Shown here: piece after piece, positions 21,576 to 23,047 of the stretch
Layout of the letters: every line of letters begins with the position of its first letter
Numbering within the stretch: position 1 is the first letter of the stretch
Assembly (NCBI RefSeq): GCF_938030725.1
Contig: NZ_CALHIQ010000021.1
Location: forward strand, 1 to 23,047
Direction of reading: 5' to 3'
Length of the DNA stretch: 23,047 nucleotides
Source: an uncultured Fretibacterium sp.
GTDB taxonomy: Bacteria; Synergistota; Synergistia; Synergistales; Aminobacteriaceae
Program-made: the position numbers and the translations under genes
Notes under the pieces: model-generated
Seen by the model: only the letters and a program-made list of their open reading frames with translations
The model's database searches: none
Told to the model about the DNA's origin: nothing

Positions 21576-23047
21576 AGGTCGTTGACGAGAAGGCAGCGGC
21601 CCCTCGCAGGAGGGGGCGACCGCCGCGCGTGAAGGAGCCTGCAGAGGCCCTTGAAGAGGCGAAGGTGACGCAGTCTGTAGAGGCGGAAAGCCCCTCCCCT
21701 GCGGAGGAGAGCGCCGCGGTGAAAGTGCGTCGTCCGCGGGGCAGGCCGCCGAAGAACGCGGCGAAAAAAGTGGAGGAGGCGGAGGCCCCCCAACAGCTCC
21801 TGCTCCTTCCGGACGTCCGGAGGACGGAGGCAATGGAGCTGTCCGAGGCACCGAAGGAGGCGCCGGAGACCGAGGACCCCACGGAGGAAACAGTGGCGTA
21901 CGGGAAGGACCCCGTGCCTAAGATGCAGGGCGTCCAGCCCGGCGAGGACCCGGAATTGCCGGTCCCTGCCGAGCCGGCCCCCGACGAACAGGAAGAGCCC
22001 TTGGCCCCCTACGCCCGCGCGTCGGTTCACGAGGTGACGCCCCACCCGAAGCCCAAACACACCTACGCTTACCTCGCGGCCCAGACCCTTACGGACCTTC
22101 GGAAAATTGGACGAGAGTTCAACGTCGCGGGGCCCACTACGATGCACAAGGACGACCTGATCATCTCTATCCTGAAGGCCCAGGCGGAGAGCATGAACTA
22201 CCGCTTCGGCGGCGGGACGCTCGAGATCCTGCCCGAGGGGTTCGGCTTCCTTCGGCCCAAGGGGATGCTGCCGACGGACAACGACGTCTACCTCTCGCTG
22301 TCCCAGATTCGACGCTTCGGGCTTCGGAATGGGGACGTGATCTGGGGTCTGATCCGCCCGCCGCGGGACCAGGAGCACTACGAGGCGCTCCTGCGCGTGG
22401 AGACGGTGAACTTCTCGGACCCCGAGTCCTCCCGCCGGCGTCCGATGTTTGCCCACCTGACGCCCATCTTCCCCAACGTCCGAATCAACCTGGACTCCGG
22501 CCCTGGAGACTGGGCGACGCGCCTGGTGGACATGTTCGCCCCCATCGGCCTGGGGCAGCGTGCGCTGATCGTCTCGCCCCCCAAGGCGGGCAAAACGACA
22601 CTCTTGAAGCGCATCGCCAAGGCCATCTCCGCGAACTCGCCGGACATCATCCTGATGGCCCTCCTGATCGACGAACGCCCCGAGGAGGTGACGGACATCT
22701 CCCGCTCCATCGACGGAGAGGTGATCGCCTCGACGTTCGACCGCCCTGCGGACGAGCACATTCGGGTGGCCAGCCTCGCCATCGAGAAGGCGAAGCGCCT
22801 GGTGGAGGCGAAGCGCGACGTCGTCATCCTCCTGGACTCGATCACGCGCCTGGCCCGCGCCTCGAACCTGACGGTCCCACCGTCGGGCCGCACCCTGTCG
22901 GGTGGTCTGGACCCCTCCGGGCTCTACTTCCCGAAGCGCTTTTTCGGCGCCGCTCGAAACTTCGAGGAGGGCGGGAGCCTGACGATCATCGGGACGGCCC
23001 TGACGGATACGGGCAGCCGCATGGACGACGTCATCTACGAGGAGTTC
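21569..23047 (+). CDS. rho: Transcription termination factor Rho (5' part, runs off the window)
   Basis: Rho is a hexameric RNA helicase that ends transcription. The window holds 493 codons from this start. The first ~165 residues are a low-complexity, Glu/Pro/Ala-rich extension with two AT-hook-like basic motifs (RRRGRPPR at 13-20, RRPRGRPPK at 54-62). The N-terminal helical domain follows (TLTDLRKIGREFNV). The cold-shock-like RNA-binding domain has GTLEILPEGFGFLRP, and the ATPase core has Walker A SPPKAGKTTLL (Lys342), Walker B VVILLDSITRLARA and the loop TGSRMDDVIYEEF. The frame is also open from ATG 21515, without a ribosome binding site. I prefer 21569 because the leader ORF stops across it. 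The 3' end is missing. Confidence 0.93.
   Translation, partial: MVKVVDEKAAAPRRRGRPPRVKEPAEALEEAKVTQSVEAESPSPAEESAAVKVRRPRGRPPKNAAKKVEEAEAPQQLLLLPDVRRTEAMELSEAPKEAPETEDPTEETVAYGKDPVPKMQGVQPGEDPELPVPAEPAPDEQEEPLAPYARASVHEVTPHPKPKHTYAYLAAQTLTDLRKIGREFNVAGPTTMHKDDLIISILKAQAESMNYRFGGGTLEILPEGFGFLRPKGMLPTDNDVYLSLSQIRRFGLRNGDVIWGLIRPPRDQEHYEALLRVETVNFSDPESSRRRPMFAHLTPIFPNVRINLDSGPGDWATRLVDMFAPIGLGQRALIVSPPKAGKTTLLKRIAKAISANSPDIILMALLIDERPEEVTDISRSIDGEVIASTFDRPADEHIRVASLAIEKAKRLVEAKRDVVILLDSITRLARASNLTVPPSGRTLSGGLDPSGLYFPKRFFGAARNFEEGGSLTIIGTALTDTGSRMDDVIYEEF

Noticed and set aside
21407..22759. A 450-codon open frame on the minus strand.
   Set aside because: It is antisense to rho, whose domains are unmistakable. 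The product is Arg/Leu/Gly-rich with no recognisable motif.

Overview
The window is a stretch of a GC-rich bacterial chromosome of about 23 kb. The best guess for the host is an anaerobic, flagellated, diderm member of the Synergistota. This is inferred from the gene order flbD-motA-motB-fliL-fliM-fliY-cheY-fliO-fliP-fliQ-fliR-flhB, a FliY-type switch protein, a SYLF-domain exported protein and a D-glutamate-cyclase-like protein. No marker in the window fixes the genus. Start codons other than ATG are common: TTG for motA, motB and flhB; GTG for fliO, the likely fliM start and the gene at 20979.

Region 1 (1-553) holds the 3' end of a 23S rRNA gene, a complete 5S rRNA gene and a strong intrinsic terminator. 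Region 2 (615-3735, minus strand) is a compact set dcd-nadK-recN, which links nucleotide and cofactor supply with double-strand-break repair. Region 3 (3941-8861, plus strand) starts from a divergent intergenic region. It contains a chain of overlapping or closely packed genes: a YhaM-like HD-domain 3'-5' exoribonuclease, an RluA-family pseudouridine synthase, a YibE/F-like multipass membrane protein, a short Ppx/GppA phosphatase and a secreted SYLF protein. Region 4 (8913-9352) is a self-contained tRNA unit (Val-Asp-Phe-Gly) with an excellent sigma70-type promoter and a clear terminator.

Region 5 (9353-18180) is the flagellar and chemotaxis cluster. FlbD, the MotAB stator and FliL come first. 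FliM and FliY (C-ring switch) follow. CheY sits between its own extended -10 promoter and a terminator. The export-gate proteins FliO, FliP, FliQ, FliR and FlhB complete the set. flhA does not follow flhB, so the export genes are split in this genome. Region 6 (18201-20965) has a promoter with a perfect 14-bp palindrome beside it. It drives an unrecognised exported coiled-coil protein, ATP-dependent phosphofructokinase and a D-glutamate-cyclase-like protein. Region 7 (20979-23047) holds a small membrane-anchored protein of unknown function and the 5' part of rho, which runs off the end of the window.

I see no phage, insertion sequence, CRISPR array or complete new defence system. The points most worth following up are changes in otherwise conserved motifs and unusual gene starts. 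FlhB has NPTT where the autocleavage site is normally NPTH. Both CheC-type active sites of FliY have Ser in place of the catalytic Asn. Rho carries a long N-terminal extension with two AT-hook-like motifs, and a 12-codon leader ORF with a strong ribosome binding site ends across the likely rho start.
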